Source: JBDNIO01 sp041688215 (lineage in GTDB: Bacteria > Pseudomonadota > Gammaproteobacteria > Nevskiales > Salinisphaeraceae). From it: DNA of 10,388 nucleotides. How positions within the stretch are numbered: the stretch's first letter is position 1; each line of letters begins with the position of its first letter. This document shows positions 1 to 7,226 of the stretch, one piece after another. Position numbers and translations under genes: made by a program. Location of the stretch: the NCBI GenBank assembly GCA_041688215.1, contig JBDNIO010000223.1, positions 1-10,388 on the forward strand, given 5' to 3'. The notes below the pieces were generated by a model, which was given only the letters and a program-made list of their open reading frames with translations, made no database searches and had not been told where the DNA came from.

Positions 1-602
1 CTGAATTACAGCGTCAATCCACAGACATCGGCAAACGGCCGGCGCTGTTAGTAATCGACGTCAACTGGGCTTTCACGAGTCCGGATTCCCCATTGAGTAG
101 TAACGCCAGCAGCGTGCTGGACGCGATCAGCCAACTGTTGTTGGCGTTCCGTGAGCGAAAGCTACCGGTTTTCTATACCACCGTGGCTTATGACGCGCCG
201 TATCAAGCAAGCATATTGCGCGCAAAACTGCCGGATCTCGAACTCCTGGAGGCAGGCAGCCGCTGGGTGGAGATAGATGACCAAGTAGCGCCCCATCCGG
301 GCGAGCCGGTCATCATCAAGCATTTAGCGAGTGGATTTTTTGGCACGGATCTCGCGCAACAACTCATTGCTGCGGGCGCGGACAGTGTTTATATCACGGG
401 CTTGACAACCAGCGGCTGCGTGCGTGCCACGGCGGTGGACGCACTACAACACAATTTTCGTGTGATCGTGCCCCGCGAAGCCGTGGGCGATCGGGACCCA
501 CCGGCTCACGAAGCGAATTTGCACGATATCGATTGTAAGTATGGCGATGTGTTGTCATTGGCGCAGGCCCTGGAACGGCTCTCCACGGTTGGAGATGCTT
601 AA
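1..602 (+). CDS. Isochorismatase-fold cysteine hydrolase, N-carbamoylsarcosine amidase-like (5' partial)
   Basis: This is a cytoplasmic cysteine hydrolase of the isochorismatase superfamily. The reading frame is open from base 3 to the left edge, so the start is outside the window; the TTG at 93 cannot be the start because the conserved first strand (LLVIDVNWAF) lies upstream of it. About 199 residues are visible and probably only 10-30 are missing. The catalytic triad can be placed: Asp in LLVID (codon 57-59), Lys in VIIKHLASGF (318-320), and nucleophile Cys in TTSGCVRATAVDAL (417-419). The 33-residue Lys-to-Cys distance equals that between Lys144 and Cys177 of Arthrobacter N-carbamoylsarcosine amidohydrolase, and the GCVRATAVDA block is typical of carbamoylsarcosine amidase and maleamate amidohydrolase relatives. 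Substrate is inferred: next to hyuA/hyuB homologues, hydrolysis of an N-carbamoyl amino acid to the amine, CO2 and ammonia is plausible. Nicotinamidase-like or other amide substrates remain possible. The fold is certain, the substrate is not. Confidence 0.85.
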   Translation, partial: ELQRQSTDIGKRPALLVIDVNWAFTSPDSPLSSNASSVLDAISQLLLAFRERKLPVFYTTVAYDAPYQASILRAKLPDLELLEAGSRWVEIDDQVAPHPGEPVIIKHLASGFFGTDLAQQLIAAGADSVYITGLTTSGCVRATAVDALQHNFRVIVPREAVGDRDPPAHEANLHDIDCKYGDVLSLAQALERLSTVGDA

Positions 603-694
603 CTAAGGGGTTAAGCCAGATGTAAGTGAAACGGGCCAAATAAAAAACACTGGTTACCGGTAATGACAGACCGGCGGCCAGGAACTAATAGTGT

Positions 695-699
695 AGGAG
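695..699 (+). promoter_or_regulatory. Shine-Dalgarno site fixing the hyuA-like start
   Basis: AGGAG stands 8 bases before the ATG at 708. It supports that ATG over the in-frame ATG at 663, which has no comparable site and would add a 15-residue leader unlike the family N-terminus. I see no convincing sigma-70 promoter in the 105-base gap 603-707, so transcription may continue from the upstream gene. Confidence 0.7.
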
Positions 700-707
700 C
701 GAAGTGT

Positions 708-2777
708 ATGTCTTATCACCTTGGCGTGGATGTTGGCGGTACATTTACCGATGTATTGCTAATCGACGAGGACAGCGGCAAAACGGTAACCGCAAAGGTG
801 CCGTCCACACCTAAGGATTCATCCGAAGGGGTGCTTAACGGCATCGCCAAGGTCTGCGAGCAGGCGGGCGTTGATCCCAAGTCGATCGACTATGTAATGC
901 ACGGTACCACCGTAGCTACCAATGCTGTGCTCACCGGTCAAGGTGCGCTGGTTGGCTTAGTGGCGACCAAAGGCTATGGCCAAGTGCTGCAAATAGCACG
1001 CTCGTTCGTGCCAGGCGGTTTGGGCGGATGGGTTATTTATAACAAGAGCGACCCGTTGGCGCCGCTGGAATGCACGGTTGAACTGGATGAAAGAATCGGC
1101 GCGGACGGCAAGGTTGTGCGCGCGCTGAACGACGACGATGTGCGCGAGCAACTAGCCAAGCTAAAAGCGCGCAAGGTTGAGGCGCTGACTATCTCCTTGA
1201 TAAACGCTTATGCCAACGCCGAACACGAGCAGCGCGTCAAAAAAATCGCAGCGGAAATGTTTCCCGATGTACCTATCTCGTTGTCATCGGAAGTCATTCC
1301 GGAGATGCAGGAATACGAGCGTACGCTAACCACGGTAGCCAACTCCTTTGTGCGGCCCGGCATGGAGCGATATGTAAATAATCTACAAGCCGAGTTAACC
1401 CGGCAAATGCAGGATGTTCGCCTTTATATTCTGCGTTCGGATGGTGGCTTGGCGGCCACCAAAAATTGCGTAGATCTACCTGTGAACCACTTAATGAGCG
1501 GCCCTGCCGGCGGTGTGTACGGTGCCACTTGGATGGCCAAACAGGCGGGTTACGAAGATTTGCTTACTTTCGATATGGGCGGCACCTCGACTGATGTATG
1601 CCTGGTGCAGGCAGGTAAGGCCCAGATACGCCGCGAAACCACCGTGGGTGATCTGACGATTCGCGCCTCATCGGTGGATGTGCGTACGGTCGGCGCGGGC
1701 GGCGGCTCTATCGCCCACGTGCCCGAGTTAACCAAGGCTTTGCGAGTTGGCCCGGAAAGCGCCGGCGCCGAGCCTGGGCCGGCGGCCTACGCCCGGGGCG
1801 GCACTGACCCAACGGTAACTGACGCCGACGTGGTGCTGGGTTACTTGCCGGCCTCCACACAACTGGGCGGTGAGATGCGCATCGATCATGCGGCCGCCGA
1901 AAAGGCCGTGCAAAAAATAGCGGATGCACTGGATTTGCCGCTCAAAAAGGCCGCCGCCGGCATTATAGATATTGTTAACGAGAACATGTTTGGCGCACTA
2001 AGGCTGGTGTCCGTGGAGCAGGGTCACGATCCACGCGATTTCGCGCTAGTAGGCTTCGGCGGCGCCGGGCCGATGCACGCTAATGCGCTCGGCCGTTTGA
2101 TGGGCGCTTGGCCGGTGATTATTCCGCCTGGCCCGGGCGTGTTATGCGCTTACGGTGACGCGACTACGGTATTGCGTAACGAGGCTTCGCAAACGCTAAT
2201 GGGACGGTTTTCGAAAACCGAAACCAAGGACGTGCACAAAATTCTCGAGGAGCTGGTTGAGTCCGCGGCCAAGCATTTAGACGAAGAAGGCGTGCCCCGT
2301 TCAGACCAAACCGCCGTGTGCCAGATTGATATGCGCTACCACGGCCAAGTGCTATTGCTTACGGTGGACTTGTCGATTGAAGATCTTGAGCGCGATGGTC
2401 TGGAGGCGGTGGGCGCCAAGTTCGACGAAATGCATACCCAGCTTTACACCTTTGCGCTTGAAGAAGACAAGGAAATTGTAAATCTGCGCGCCATCGTCCA
2501 GGGCAAGCCCGTGCTGGCAGAGGCTCGCCAAGTCGAGGAAGGCTCGCAAGATGCCAGCGAGGCGGAAGTTGCCGAAGAAACAATCTTCGTCGACAACCAA
2601 GACCTCAGCGCCAAGATTTACGACCGCAATAAATTAAAGGCCGGCAACCATATTCCGGGGCCGGCGATTATTACCGAAATGGACTCCACCACGTTGGTGT
2701 TGCCTGACCATATTGGGGAAATTGATAGTTACGGCAACATTCTGATCCGGCCCACGGCCGAAAGGGGCCAGCAATGA
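708..2777 (+). CDS. hyuA: Hydantoinase/oxoprolinase family A subunit (HyuA-like ATPase)
   Basis: The A subunit of the ATP-dependent hydantoinase/5-oxoprolinase/ketone-carboxylase superfamily has an actin-like ATPase fold that activates a cyclic amide or ketone, working with a B subunit in the cytoplasm. From the ATG at 708 the protein has 689 residues, normal for the family. The first phosphate loop GVDVGGTFTD is at residues 6-15, HGTTVATNA at 65-73, and the second phosphate motif DMGGTSTDV at 289-297. GAGGGS, EPGPAAYARGG and GFGGAGPMHA follow in the usual order. Hydant_A_N covers about residues 4-190 and Hydantoinase_A about 205-500. One segment is atypical: PGGLGGW at 102-108 replaces the RPxLYDL-like stretch I expect in common HyuA proteins. 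The stop overlaps the next ATG by four bases (ATGA), implying translational coupling. The hyuB-type partner lies after two GST genes. Substrate may be a hydantoin, an oxoproline-like lactam or a ketone (acetone/acetophenone carboxylase relatives). The symbol denotes the family, not a proven hydantoinase. Confidence 0.92.
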   Translation: MSYHLGVDVGGTFTDVLLIDEDSGKTVTAKVPSTPKDSSEGVLNGIAKVCEQAGVDPKSIDYVMHGTTVATNAVLTGQGALVGLVATKGYGQVLQIARSFVPGGLGGWVIYNKSDPLAPLECTVELDERIGADGKVVRALNDDDVREQLAKLKARKVEALTISLINAYANAEHEQRVKKIAAEMFPDVPISLSSEVIPEMQEYERTLTTVANSFVRPGMERYVNNLQAELTRQMQDVRLYILRSDGGLAATKNCVDLPVNHLMSGPAGGVYGATWMAKQAGYEDLLTFDMGGTSTDVCLVQAGKAQIRRETTVGDLTIRASSVDVRTVGAGGGSIAHVPELTKALRVGPESAGAEPGPAAYARGGTDPTVTDADVVLGYLPASTQLGGEMRIDHAAAEKAVQKIADALDLPLKKAAAGIIDIVNENMFGALRLVSVEQGHDPRDFALVGFGGAGPMHANALGRLMGAWPVIIPPGPGVLCAYGDATTVLRNEASQTLMGRFSKTETKDVHKILEELVESAAKHLDEEGVPRSDQTAVCQIDMRYHGQVLLLTVDLSIEDLERDGLEAVGAKFDEMHTQLYTFALEEDKEIVNLRAIVQGKPVLAEARQVEEGSQDASEAEVAEETIFVDNQDLSAKIYDRNKLKAGNHIPGPAIITEMDSTTLVLPDHIGEIDSYGNILIRPTAERGQQ

Positions 2778-3511
2778 AACTGTTCTACTCTGCGTTTCAC
2801 GGCTTTATTCACAAAGCGCTGGTAACTACTTATGTAACCGGTTATTGGGAGGAGATGGAGTTTGTACCGACGTTTCCATTCAAAAACCGCGACGGCGAAG
2901 ACCAGGGCGATGCCTATTCGCTACGCAAACTCAGCCCGTTGGACAAGGTACCGCTCTTGGTGACCGACGATGGCCGGGTGGTTTATGGCAGCGAGGCGCT
3001 GTGCCGTTGTTTGGACGACATAAGCAAGGCCGACAAACTGTATCCGCAAAGTGGGTCAGCACTGTGGGATGCGCTGACGCGCCACGACCGCGCCCAGACC
3101 GTGTTTGACTGCACAGTGCAATTGAATATGGAAGGTTGGCAGCCTGAAGAGCAACGGCGTATGGACCTTTATCATTGGCTCTGGCCCAAGATACTCGGCT
3201 CTTTCGACGTCATGGAAGCCGAGGCCGGGGATTGGGACGATGTTATGGACATCGGCCATGCCTGTACGCTGCACGCCTTGAGTTATCTGGATTTCGGTTC
3301 CAAATTCTACGACGCGGTTGATCCGCTTTACCCCCGCTATGAGTTCCGCAATGGTCGGCCACAGCTAACCGCCTGGTTCAATCGGATGACCCAGCATCCG
3401 GCAGTGGCCTGCCACTGGAACCAGGACTACGAGGGGGACGACAGCGCCGAACATTGCCAGCGCCACGTACGCGAAGCGCTGGAATGGCGCAAACATGGGT
3501 CAGGCCAATGA
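2774..3511 (+). CDS. Glutathione S-transferase-fold protein, divergent
   Basis: This 245-residue cytoplasmic protein has a GST architecture: a thioredoxin-like domain at about residues 1-85 and an all-helical C-terminal domain at about 95-230. The N-terminus KLFYSAFHGFIHK corresponds to the first strand and helix, with Ser6 the only obvious catalytic candidate. The cis-proline motif is KVPLL (Pro60), and GSEALCRCLDD (71-82 region, Ser73) corresponds to the glutathione gamma-glutamyl-binding helix. The insert after strand 2, about residues 33-50, is longer than usual and rich in charged residues. The gene is coupled on both sides by ATGA overlaps, with the hyuA-like stop and with the next GST start, so it is made with them. 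The class is not recognisable to me. Conjugation, reductive deglutathionylation, isomerisation or a non-catalytic role all remain possible. The fold call is good; the function is unknown. Confidence 0.8.
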   Translation: MKLFYSAFHGFIHKALVTTYVTGYWEEMEFVPTFPFKNRDGEDQGDAYSLRKLSPLDKVPLLVTDDGRVVYGSEALCRCLDDISKADKLYPQSGSALWDALTRHDRAQTVFDCTVQLNMEGWQPEEQRRMDLYHWLWPKILGSFDVMEAEAGDWDDVMDIGHACTLHALSYLDFGSKFYDAVDPLYPRYEFRNGRPQLTAWFNRMTQHPAVACHWNQDYEGDDSAEHCQRHVREALEWRKHGSGQ

Positions 3512-4206
3512 TAGACCTACATTACTGGCCCACGCCCAATGGCCACAAGGCTTCAATCATGCTCGAAGAAGTTGGCCTGGAGTATCGCGTGGTACCGGTT
3601 AATATCTTAAAGGGCGAGCAGTTCGAGCCCGAGTTTCTAAAACTATCACCGAATAACCGCATGCCCGCTATCGTCGACCATGAGGGTCCGGGCGGACGCA
3701 GCTATAGTTTGTTCGAGTCCGGCGCGATCCTGTTGTACTTGGCGGAAAAAACCAATCGCTTTCTGCCCATGGAAACAACCGCACGCTTCGACGTCATGCA
3801 GTGGCTGATGTTCCAAATGGGTAATGTGGGGCCCATGTTTGGTCAATGTGGTCATTTTCGCGGTTATGCACCGGAAAAGGTGCCCTACGCGATCGAGCGT
3901 TACACCAAAGAAACCCACCGCTTATATGGCGTGATGGATCGGCGTTTGGCTGACGTGCCGTATTTGGCCGGTGCTGAATACACCGTGGCTGATATTGCCA
4001 CCTGGCCGTGGATTCGCGTGCGCTGGCTGCACGAGATAGATATCGACGACTACCCCAACGTTAAGCGATGGTACGAGACGATCCAAGCGCGGCCTGGCGT
4101 AAGCCGCGGCTGTGCGGTACTCGGAGACGAAGAGGTTATCGGCAATCCAACGGATGAGGCGCGCGAGGCCTTGTTCGGTGATCGCCAACATGGGCAAAAG
4201 CAGTAA
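3508..4206 (+). CDS. yfcG: Nu-class glutathione S-transferase, YfcG/YghU-like disulfide reductase family
   Basis: This GST-fold protein closely resembles E. coli YfcG, a glutathione-dependent disulfide-bond oxidoreductase of the Nu class. The start is taken at ATG 3508, overlapping the previous stop by four bases and giving 232 residues. A longer in-frame start at 3454 would add 18 residues unlike the family. The N-terminus MIDLHYWPTPNGHK keeps Thr9 and Asn11, the YfcG residues reported to contact glutathione in place of a catalytic Tyr/Ser/Cys. SPNNRMPAIVD carries the cis-proline and FESGAILLYLAEKT the glutathione-binding Glu-Ser. The C-terminal domain has YLAGAEYTVADIATWPW, the typical helix 6 capping motif. 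Expected activity, from the family, is reduction of mixed disulfides or peroxides with two bound glutathiones. In this operon it could process a glutathione adduct or protect thiols of the enzyme complex (inference). It is not a duplicate of the preceding GST, since the two share little beyond the fold. Confidence 0.88.
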   Translation: MIDLHYWPTPNGHKASIMLEEVGLEYRVVPVNILKGEQFEPEFLKLSPNNRMPAIVDHEGPGGRSYSLFESGAILLYLAEKTNRFLPMETTARFDVMQWLMFQMGNVGPMFGQCGHFRGYAPEKVPYAIERYTKETHRLYGVMDRRLADVPYLAGAEYTVADIATWPWIRVRWLHEIDIDDYPNVKRWYETIQARPGVSRGCAVLGDEEVIGNPTDEAREALFGDRQHGQKQ

Positions 4207-4240
4207 GGCCCACACGCACAAACATAGATATTGCAAGTCG

Positions 4241-4246
4241 AGGAGG
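4241..4246 (+). promoter_or_regulatory. Strong Shine-Dalgarno site of the hyuB-like gene
   Basis: AGGAGG is 7 bases before ATG 4254. It is the only full-consensus ribosome site in the window and lies in the 47-base gap after the YfcG-like gene. The B subunit thus appears to be initiated independently and not by the stop/start coupling used upstream. Confidence 0.75.
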
Positions 4247-4253
4247 CAAGCCA

Positions 4254-6143
4254 ATGCCGGCAAAGATAGTACAGACCAACAAGAGCCCATTCGAAAGCGT
4301 GGATCTAGATCCAATCAGTCTCGATATTATCGAGAGCGCGCTGAAAAATGCGCGTTTCGAGATGGACACAGTGCTATTTCGCACGGCGATGTCGCCCGGC
4401 ATCCGCGAGCAGCACGACACTTTTCCGATGATCGCCAACCAGGAAGGCAAGATGGTGGTGGGCCAGTTTGGCTCGTTCATCCACGGCTTTCTCGCTGGCT
4501 TCGATGGCGACATTGAGGAAGGCGATATTATTTTAACCTCCGACCCCTACGGCGTGAACGGTGCTATTAGCCATGCCAACGACTGGCTGGTGCTCATGCC
4601 CATATTCCGTGATGGCCGATTAATCGGCTGGGCGTCCATGTTTGGTCATATGACCGATATCGGCGGCGGCGTGCCCAGCAGCATGCCGGTGGGCGCGACG
4701 CAGATATATCAAGAAGGCATTATTATCCCGCCGGTAAAAATTTACCGTCAAGGGGAGCTGCAGGAAGAAATACTTAGCTTGATACTGCGCAATTGCCGCT
4801 TGCCGCAGTGGAACAAGAGCGATCTCAAATCCCTAATCGCCGGTTGCCGTGTGGCTGAGCGTCGCTGCAACGAAATATGTGACCGCTTCGGGGTGGACAC
4901 GTTTATTGCCGCGATGGGCGAGTTGCTCGACCGCAACCATCGCGCGATGGACGTGCTCATTCAAAACAATATTCCCGAGCAGCGGCAAAGCTTTGACGAC
5001 TATGTGTGCGACGACGGCCAGGGCTTTGGACCCTACAAGATCTCCTGCACTATGTGGCGCGAAAACGGCAAGGTTATTTTCGACTTTGAGGGCACCGATC
5101 CGCAATCGCCATACTCGATCAACTTCCTGCTAAACGAAGAAATGTTCAAGATGTTCGCGGGCGTTTTCCTGATCATGGTTTTTGACCCCCAGATCATGTT
5201 TAACGATGGCTTTTACGACCTAATGGAAGTGCACATTCCCGAGGGCAGCCTGCTTAAACCCAAGGCGCCGGCCGCGTTATCCTGCCGTAACCATGCTTTG
5301 GGCCGCATCTTCGATGTGCTCGGCGGGCTATTCGGTCAGGGTAATCCGGACTTCCTGAATGCCGCTGGTTTTTCGGACAGTCCACATATTCTCTATTCTG
5401 GCTACGACAAAAACGATGAATGGTTCCAGCTCTACCAAATCGGTTTTGGCGGCATTCCAGGCCGGCCCGCCGGCGATGGACCAGACGGCCACTCGCTATG
5501 GCCATCGTTTCTCAACGTGCCCAATGAGTTTCTGGAAAGTCACTACCCATTGCGAATCGATACCTTCGAGACCATTCCCGACTCCGGCGGTGCGGGATTG
5601 CACCGCGGCGGCAACGGCTTGCGTGTGGCCTACCACTTTCTAGAGCCAGGCAACGTATCGGTGCACGACGATCGCTGGCTAACGTATCCCTGGGGTGTAA
5701 AAGGTGGTGAACCCGGTGGCCGGAGTAGCAAAGTACTCGTGCGTTCGGACGGCAGCACCGAACATCTACCCTCCAAGCGGGACAATATTCGCGTGGAACC
5801 GGGCGATGTCCTCTACTTCAATACCTGGGGGGGCGGCGGCTGGGGTGATCCTTTCGAGCGCGATCCCGAAAAGGTCGCTCTGGATACGGCAAGGCGTTTG
5901 GTCACGGCCGAGGGCGCACGCCGCTACGGCGTGGTGCTGGATGACGATTTGTCGGTGGATGCCGAGGCCACCAAGAAGCTGCGTGCCGAGATGGCCAAAG
6001 AACGTGGTGAAATCAAGCTATTTGATTTTGGCGGCAGTGTAGAAGAGTTACGCGAACGGTGTCAGGAAGAAACGCATCTGCCACCGCCACAACCGCCGGG
6101 CACCGCGCGTGCAGCAGCCGGCACGTCCAGCCGTTGTTGTTAG
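4254..6143 (+). CDS. hyuB: Hydantoinase/oxoprolinase family B subunit (HyuB-like)
   Basis: The B subunit of the hydantoinase/oxoprolinase/ketone-carboxylase superfamily forms the second half of the active complex with HyuA. The protein has 629 residues. DPISLDIIESALKN opens the Hydantoinase_B domain (about residue 19 onward). DPYGVNGAISHANDW (from Asp97) and FGHMTDIGGG (His132) match the two conserved blocks that usually read DPYxGGTHLPD and HHxDVGG. SMPVGATQIYQEGIIIPPVK, near residue 143, is nearly consensus. The C-terminal part has PWGVKGGEPGG and the glycine-rich WGGGGWGDPFERDP block followed by VTAEGARRYGVVL, where many family members end. About 60 residues continue beyond that, finishing in a Pro/Ala-rich tail ending Cys-Cys. 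The next gene starts 19 bases later. Pairing with the hyuA-like gene at 708 is inferred from family partnership, since the two genes are not adjacent. The same reservation on substrate applies to both subunits. Confidence 0.92.
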   Translation: MPAKIVQTNKSPFESVDLDPISLDIIESALKNARFEMDTVLFRTAMSPGIREQHDTFPMIANQEGKMVVGQFGSFIHGFLAGFDGDIEEGDIILTSDPYGVNGAISHANDWLVLMPIFRDGRLIGWASMFGHMTDIGGGVPSSMPVGATQIYQEGIIIPPVKIYRQGELQEEILSLILRNCRLPQWNKSDLKSLIAGCRVAERRCNEICDRFGVDTFIAAMGELLDRNHRAMDVLIQNNIPEQRQSFDDYVCDDGQGFGPYKISCTMWRENGKVIFDFEGTDPQSPYSINFLLNEEMFKMFAGVFLIMVFDPQIMFNDGFYDLMEVHIPEGSLLKPKAPAALSCRNHALGRIFDVLGGLFGQGNPDFLNAAGFSDSPHILYSGYDKNDEWFQLYQIGFGGIPGRPAGDGPDGHSLWPSFLNVPNEFLESHYPLRIDTFETIPDSGGAGLHRGGNGLRVAYHFLEPGNVSVHDDRWLTYPWGVKGGEPGGRSSKVLVRSDGSTEHLPSKRDNIRVEPGDVLYFNTWGGGGWGDPFERDPEKVALDTARRLVTAEGARRYGVVLDDDLSVDAEATKKLRAEMAKERGEIKLFDFGGSVEELRERCQEETHLPPPQPPGTARAAAGTSSRCC

Positions 6144-6162
6144 TAGATTTGTTGGAAATACT

Positions 6163-7209
6163 ATGAAAGCGGTTGTTTTTCATGAATATGGAGGGCCTGA
6201 AAACCTCTCCTACGAAGACATCGCAACACCCGAGCCAGGGCCGGGCGAGGTGGTGGTGCGGTTGCATACCATCGGCCTGAATCATTTCGATCTGGATATT
6301 CTCGCGGGCGTCTCGGGCATTGATGTGCCCCTGCCGCACGTACTTGGCCTCGAGGGCGCCGGTGAGGTGGCGGCGCTCGGCCCGGGCGTGGATGAATATA
6401 CCGAAGGCGAGCATGTAGCGCCGGTATTTTCGCTATCCGCTGGCAGCTGCAAGGCGCCGGTTTGTCTGTGCCAGCAAGGCATGGATAACTTGTGCGTGGC
6501 CGGCGGTATTTTGGGCGTGACCGCGCCGGGTACGTATGCCGAGTACGTTAAGGTTGCCGCACACAATTTGGTGCGCCTGCCGCAAGCCTTGTCCTTCGAG
6601 GCGGCGGCAGCGGTGCAAGTCACCATGGGCACCGCCTGGCAGATGTTGATTGAGCAAATCCGCATCCGACCCGGCGAAACGGTTTTAATCAATGCCGTGG
6701 GCGGCGGCATTGGCAGTTCGGCTATTCAGATTGCCAAGCTCGCGGGTGCGTGGGTAATTGCCACCGCCGGGAATGATCAAAAGTTGGAGCGCGCACGTGC
6801 CATGGGGGCGGATGCCTGCATTAACTATCGCACGCAAGACTTGGCCGTCGAAGCACGTAAACTCACGCAAGGTTACGGCGTGGACGCCGTGGTCGAAAGT
6901 GTCGGTGGCGAACTATTACTAGCCAGTATGCAAGCCTTGGCTATGGGTGGGCGGGTGGCAACCTGTGGTGCCCATGCTGGTGAAACCGTACCTATAGACA
7001 TTATCGATTTGTTTCGACGGCAGCTTACGTTGCACGGCACCCACGGGGCCGGCAAGGCGCAGATAGCAGAAGTCTATCGCCTGGTTGCGGCGGGGGAGTT
7101 AACCCCGCAAATACACACAAGCCTGCCGCTGGCAGACGCCGCCGAGGCTCACCGCGTGGCGAAATCACGTGATTTCTTTGGCAACATCCTATTAAAAACA
7201 GACTTATAA
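6163..7209 (+). CDS. Zinc-type medium-chain dehydrogenase/reductase (quinone oxidoreductase-like)
   Basis: This is a cytoplasmic NAD(P)-dependent MDR-superfamily oxidoreductase of 348 residues from ATG 6163, preceded by GGAA at 6154-6157. Upstream in-frame ATG 6109 lies inside the hyuB-like gene and would add a non-homologous leader. The N-terminus MKAVVFHEYGGPENL and the GroES-like catalytic domain (about 1-125) are typical. GLNHFDLDILAG at 38-49 has no catalytic-zinc Cys, as in quinone-oxidoreductase-like members. A structural-zinc lobe is suggested by Cys96, Cys101, Cys103 and Cys111, but the spacing differs from the classical 97/100/103/111 pattern. The nucleotide-binding fold begins with INAVGGGIGSS (GGGIGS at 180-185), and YGVDAVVESVGG is the usual later motif. 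Substrate cannot be read from sequence; reduction of an enone/quinone or oxidation of an alcohol are family activities. It sits between the hyuB-like and MBL-fold genes with gaps of 19 and 17 bases, so probably the same transcript. Confidence 0.88.
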   Translation: MKAVVFHEYGGPENLSYEDIATPEPGPGEVVVRLHTIGLNHFDLDILAGVSGIDVPLPHVLGLEGAGEVAALGPGVDEYTEGEHVAPVFSLSAGSCKAPVCLCQQGMDNLCVAGGILGVTAPGTYAEYVKVAAHNLVRLPQALSFEAAAAVQVTMGTAWQMLIEQIRIRPGETVLINAVGGGIGSSAIQIAKLAGAWVIATAGNDQKLERARAMGADACINYRTQDLAVEARKLTQGYGVDAVVESVGGELLLASMQALAMGGRVATCGAHAGETVPIDIIDLFRRQLTLHGTHGAGKAQIAEVYRLVAAGELTPQIHTSLPLADAAEAHRVAKSRDFFGNILLKTDL

Positions 7210-7226
7210 CCGACCGGGAGACGAGT

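Noticed and set aside
93..602. Start of the cysteine hydrolase at TTG 93
   Set aside because: The conserved first beta strand with the catalytic Asp (codon 57-59) lies upstream in the same open frame, so the gene begins left of the window.
597..616. Inverted repeat GCTTAAC/GTTAAGC with a 6-base loop at the end of the cysteine hydrolase gene as a terminator
   Set aside because: The stem is short and AT-rich, and no T run follows, so a rho-independent terminator is not supported.
654..663. Palindrome TTACCGGTAA as an operator before the hyuA-like gene
   Set aside because: A similar palindrome (TAACCGGTTA, 2835-2844) lies inside a coding region. With no promoter or regulator in sight, both may be chance.
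663..707. Upstream ATG 663 as the hyuA start
   Set aside because: It lacks a ribosome site and adds 15 residues unlike the family; ATG 708 has AGGAG at the right distance and the family N-terminus.
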